In this document: positions 60,240-64,000 of the stretch, piece by piece
How positions within the stretch are numbered: position 1 is the first letter of the stretch
How the letters are laid out: each line of letters opens with the position of its first letter
From: Taxillus chinensis
Taxonomy: Eukaryota; Streptophyta; Magnoliopsida; Santalales; Loranthaceae
DNA length: 64,000 bases
Reading direction: 5' to 3'
NCBI GenBank assembly: GCA_023512835.1
Contig: CM042084.1
Span: forward strand, 15,510,403 to 15,574,402
Position numbers and translations under genes: made by a program
The notes under the pieces: generated by a model
Databases searched by the model: none
What the model saw: the letters and a program-made list of their open reading frames with translations, nothing else
Told to the model about the DNA's origin: nothing

Positions 60240-61800
60240 CATTGTCGATTGTCAATTGCTATGGGAAATTGACCAAGCTCAAATAGGAAGTGAAGGTAGC
60301 GATTGAGGAGTTTTGTCAACTCCAAATTCTATTTAGGGGATGGTTAGATGAGTCATTGTTGGGTACCTTCATTGAAGGAATGAAACTGTGAATACCAAGA
60401 GAGCTGAAGTTGAAGCAACCCTAATGACTTACTAAAGGTATGAGAATTGAAGATATTTTAGAAGAAAATTCCTATGGTAACAAGTGTCCATTCAAAGAGA
60501 GCTCTAAGAGAACAAATTTCAAAGTAGAGTCTAACACCAAAGGGAGGATGGTTGTATTAAGAGTGGATTAAGAAGGACCTTTGCTTTAAATGTGATAAGA
60601 AGTGGGGCAAGGAGCATTGGTACATAATTGGGAAGGTTTTGATAGATGGATCGAGTGATTCAGATGAAAACACCATTAGTAAGGAGAAAGTCATTTTCGA
60701 TGGTGATGAATTGAGGGTGATTAAGTTGGAAAAAGATTCCCGTGAGGTTGAATTATCTTTCAATGACATGTTAAAATTTTCCAAACCATCCACTATGAGC
60801 CTCATGGCATAGATTAGTAAGTTTGAAGTTTCAATGCTTATAGATTCTTGTTCCTCCATAAATTTTTTAATGCAAATATTGCAAGGAAGATTAGATTATG
60901 AGGGACCACCACCGATATATTTAAGGGATGTGGCTGATGGGGAAAATTTGAAGATTGATGAGGTGGTTTACGATGTGAATTTGAATGTATAAGGAGTGAG
61001 GATTGTTGTTCATTTGTATGTAATATTGCTTGTAAGTGTTGACATGATGCTGGACAATGCTTGGCTAAAGAGCATCGACAAGGTGATTACCGAATCCGAT
61101 GCCATGACGATAAAGTTTAAGTTAAGTAAAAGAAGCAGGACATGGATTACCTTGCCCTTAAAAGAGATTAAATCCTTTGAAGCTCAATTATTAGTGAAAC
61201 TTTGTAATGGTGGCACCCAATGCTTTGCAATAATAACTCATGGTGACCTTTATGGGGAGAACAAGAGTACTACAATGCTTCAACAATAGTTGCAACGGAT
61301 GCCCGAGATGGTTCACGAGGTATTGGCTTAACATGAGGAGGTGATAGAGATGTCGGCTAGTTTACCACCCTCTAGTCCCAACATTCACTGCATCACTTTG
61401 AAGGACGAGTCAAAACTGGTCAATGTCCCACCTCATAAGATGCTCACTTTCAAAAGAATGAAATTTAGAGACAAGTCGAGGAGATGTAAAACAATGTGTT
61501 GATTTGTCTAAATCAAACTCCATTTTCTTCCCTTGTATTATTGGTATGGAAAAGGATGGAACTTGGAGGTTTTGTATTGACTATCAAGCCTTAAATGAGG
61601 CAATTATGAAGGCTCGTTTTCTTATTCCAACAATTGATGAAATGCTAAATAAGTTGCATGATGCAAGATTGCATATGTGTTTATCAAGCTTGATTTGCAA
61701 GCTAAATTCTATCAAATTCATATGAAGGAGGAGGATATTTAGAAGACGGTCTTTCAGACTCATTTGGTGCTCTATAAGTATCCAATGATGTATTTTAGAT
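60240..61800 (+). pseudogene. Ty3/gypsy gag-pol remnant
   Basis: Plus-strand debris in correct order: a Gag-like piece near 60345 (GTFIEGMKL), a zinc-knuckle relic near 60570-60615 (CFKCDKKWGKEHWY, last Cys lost), a protease relic near 60826-60870 (MLIDSCSSINFL, DSG changed to DSC), and reverse transcriptase near 61550-61790 (DGTWRFCIDYQALNEAI, then KLDLQAKFYQIHMKEEDI, stop). Many stops and frameshifts intervene. Nothing after RT motif 3 remains, and no LTRs are evident. Old and non-functional. Confidence 0.8.
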
Positions 61801-62248
61801 TATGCATGCTCTCTCTACATTTCAATAGTCTTGAATTTTGTTTTAAAACCTTTCACGGGAAGTTTGTGTTAGTGTTCTTATGCTTAAATATAAAAATCCT
61901 TAGAGACAAATAAAATGTGAGTCCGAAGCATTTTATATATATCTTTCTTACAATTTGTAGCATAAGAAAAGTTATACCAAATGACACATAAACACGTTAT
62001 TATTTGACTTGTAATTTACCGTTTCAAAAAATGAAGGTTTCAATTGCATGCCTCATTTTCTCTAAAATCAGCCCCGAAAAGACGGATGACCCTTGATGTA
62101 ATCTAATTTCTCATCTTGTCACGTTCCAGGCAAGAAAGAGGGCTTCTATAAAATGCATGGTAGAGGGAGACGACCAACGAAATCAAATCACTGACGGATG
62201 GCAAGGAAAAATAAGTAGTGGCATTGTGTTTTTACCCCCATAATATTT
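61801..62248. other. Upstream region of MIR166
   Basis: Moderately AT-rich, with no coding sequence. Part of it is presumably the MIR166 promoter. Confidence 0.5.
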
Positions 62249-62256
62249 CTATATAT
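62249..62256 (+). promoter_or_regulatory. TATA box of MIR166
   Basis: CTATATAT is followed about 35 bp later by a CT-rich tract (CTCCCTCTCTCTCTCCCTCT, 62286-62318). This arrangement is common at pol II start sites of plant MIR genes. It is about 200 bp upstream of the miRNA* strand. Confidence 0.55.
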
Positions 62257-62424
62257 CCTCCACTCCCCCAGTTCATTACTGCAGTTCTCCCTCTCTCTCT
62301 CCCTCTCCCTCTATCTCTCTGTTTGATCTGCCAAATTCAAGCCGAGGGAAGCTATATATGTGAGGCTGCTACGCTCTCGGTTTGTTAAAGAGGATGCCGG
62401 ACGTCTCCAAAAATGAAAAATAAC

Positions 62425-62585
62425 ATAAATGAAGCTTTAGCTTTGAGGGGAATGTTGTCTGGCTCGAGGCCACGAACTATGCATAGATCAAAATAATAAT
62501 CTAAAATATTGTATAGATCATGCGTTAGTGGCTTCGGACCAGGCTTCATTCCCCTCAATCATGATGCTTTTCAATTTTTATGATT
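62425..62585 (+). ncRNA. MIR166: MIR166 precursor
   Basis: The 3' arm at 62534-62554 carries the exact 21-nt miR166 sequence (starts TCGGACCAGG, ends TTCATTCCCC). The 5' arm at 62449-62469 carries the matching star strand (GGAATGTTGTCTGGCTCGAG plus G). Together they form a canonical duplex with 2-nt 3' overhangs. The stem extends on both sides: TTGAGGG with CCCTCAA below, and GGCCAC with GTGGC above toward a loop of about 50 nt. miR165/166 cleaves class III HD-ZIP mRNAs (PHB, PHV, REV, ATHB8/15) and so sets leaf polarity, meristem and vascular patterning. The hairpin is on the plus strand, downstream of a TATA box and CT-rich leader. It is non-coding; small frames overlapping it are irrelevant. 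Confidence 0.96.
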
Positions 62586-62842
62586 ACAGCCACCCCAAAG
62601 CGATGGAATACCAGTTTCCGGTAACACATACGTTCTTGTTATTCCGATGATTATTATGGTATTTACTAATTAGAAGTTGGGGTGTGGTAATAGAAATCAA
62701 GGCGTTTGTGTTTTTTATGCATGAGCAGGTAGGTGTAATGATGTGGTATTTTAACTCCTCCCCTCCATGACGCTTTTTGTGATGGATATGAAAGGGGAGA
62801 GAAGTCTCTGTCATCTCTTTCATATTTCTTCGTTTCTCTATC

Positions 62843-62886
<44 letters not shown>

Positions 62887-63362
62887 TATGTATATACGTA
62901 TGTATGTACGTATGTATAATATTCTAAATTTGTGATATATATTCATGTTTTCTTTTTACCTGTGGCTCATTTCTCCTCATGGCTTCAGGAATCTGGTGTT
63001 TATTTCCTGCACTTTCCCGGTCCCTCCACCCCCATTTTTGTTGGGTATCACGGCTCTTTAATTGATTTCGCATTCATACCGAAAAGTATGGGATGTTGAG
63101 GGGTGCAATTTGTTTGATCTTTTCTGGGAACTATTTACCTTTGATATGTCACGCCTGTCATTTCTTTTACTCTCCTTGTGGATCCACAGTTCGTTTTTTT
63201 TTTCCTTCTCATTTTTCATTTTTCCTTGTTTGTACGTGGGTATAAAAAAGTTGTATTGTATTTATTATCATTTTTTATTTGATCTGCAGCCTGATCATTA
63301 ACAGCACGTAGCATATTGTAAGCTGTGGGAATTGTGGTTGCGCATTTTCTCACTCATTGCTC

Positions 63363-63397
<35 letters not shown>

Positions 63398-64000
63398 TTA
63401 CATGCTAAGAGAGCTTAATTTGTGTTCATGATGAATTTCTGGTGTTTAAAATCCTGGAAATTAAAGGATCACTGACTTGATCAAGCAGTGATCAATTTCT
63501 TATTAGCGTGTAATTCATCTGGATGGTCTCTCTTTTTACTGCGTGTCCAATCTCTAGGCTGTAAATATCAGCATATATGACGTTGAACATAAATGATGAT
63601 ATTCATAACGATAAGAATAAAAACATAAGAATAAATGATGATATTCATAACGATATTGGTCTCTCTACACAAACAGCGTAACGTTACAGCTAGCATTCTC
63701 GTAGCAGCACATGCAAATTAGTCATTCGTGTATCTCTACACAAATAAAAACATAATCTGTACGGTTCATTTGACGGCTAAGCAAAGAAGATTATAGAATT
63801 CAATCTCTGCGTAACGTACGTAGAAAGCAAGGATCCCACTAATCAAGGTAACTTGCATTTAACTTCTAACTTTTGAACAAATTAAAATAAAATGTGGATT
63901 GTATTGTCAAGCTAATTGTGCGGGTCACGTAACTACTGTGGCAGTAGCTAGAATTTCTCGTTTTACAGCGGATGGTCCATCTCCTTTGAATATTAATTCC
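62586..64000. other. Downstream of MIR166, no gene seen
   Basis: Includes a TA microsatellite at about 62846-62884 that grades into GTATGTACGT units, and a CA/TA run at about 63366-63400. The phrase AATGATGATATTCATAACGA repeats at about 63591 and 63632. Part of this may be the spliced or 3' portion of the pri-miR166 transcript. No protein gene can be supported. Confidence 0.45.

Overview
This is a stretch of plant nuclear genome, probably a eudicot. The evidence is split genes with GT-AG introns, AT-rich intergenic DNA, plant-restricted families (LRR receptor-like protein, PLS/E-type PPR protein, oligopeptide and Yellow-Stripe-Like transporters, OSCA/CSC1 channel), a MIR166 hairpin, and dense LTR retrotransposons and MITEs. 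I cannot name the species from sequence alone.

Layout: (1) 1-1.4 kb, the 5' part of an LRR receptor-like protein gene on the minus strand, running off the left edge. (2) 2.9-11.6 kb, a decayed copy of the 3' half of the oligopeptide transporter (OPT) locus at 27-31.3 kb. It is broken by a young, intact Ty3/gypsy chromovirus (4.4-9.5 kb, LTRs identical by eye), a Mutator-like MITE and a 5S-rRNA-like retroelement scrap. (3) 11.7-14.3 kb, an intronless PPR gene that starts 110 bp after the end of that copy. (4) 15.9-20 kb, a 3' fragment of a CSC1/OSCA channel gene whose intron holds a gag-less copia element. (5) 16.6-17.1 and 22.5-23.5 kb, long poly-C/poly-A blocks that look like sequencing or assembly artefacts. 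(6) 25.4-29.7 kb, an intact seven-exon OPT gene of 755 codons. (7) 32.6-33.7 kb, a single-exon HpcH/HpaI aldolase on the minus strand. (8) 35.8-38.6 kb, a truncated, mutated copia element between two copies of one 230-bp sequence. (9) 39-53.8 kb, AT-rich, gene-poor DNA with MITEs, a FAR1-like remnant and a probable solo LTR. (10) 54.1-57.6 kb, an intact seven-exon YSL metal-nicotianamine transporter. (11) 57.9-61.8 kb, a TRIM element and a dead gypsy remnant. (12) 62.4-62.6 kb, a MIR166 precursor with a canonical miRNA/miRNA* duplex and an upstream TATA box.

The two intact transporters (OPT and YSL) belong to the same superfamily of metal-chelate/peptide carriers. Beyond that the genes are unrelated neighbours. 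I found no convincing novel system. The most useful observations are the MIR166 gene, the datable history of the OPT duplicate, the repeat-built YSL promoter, and the signs of poor assembly that should temper any claim from this contig.
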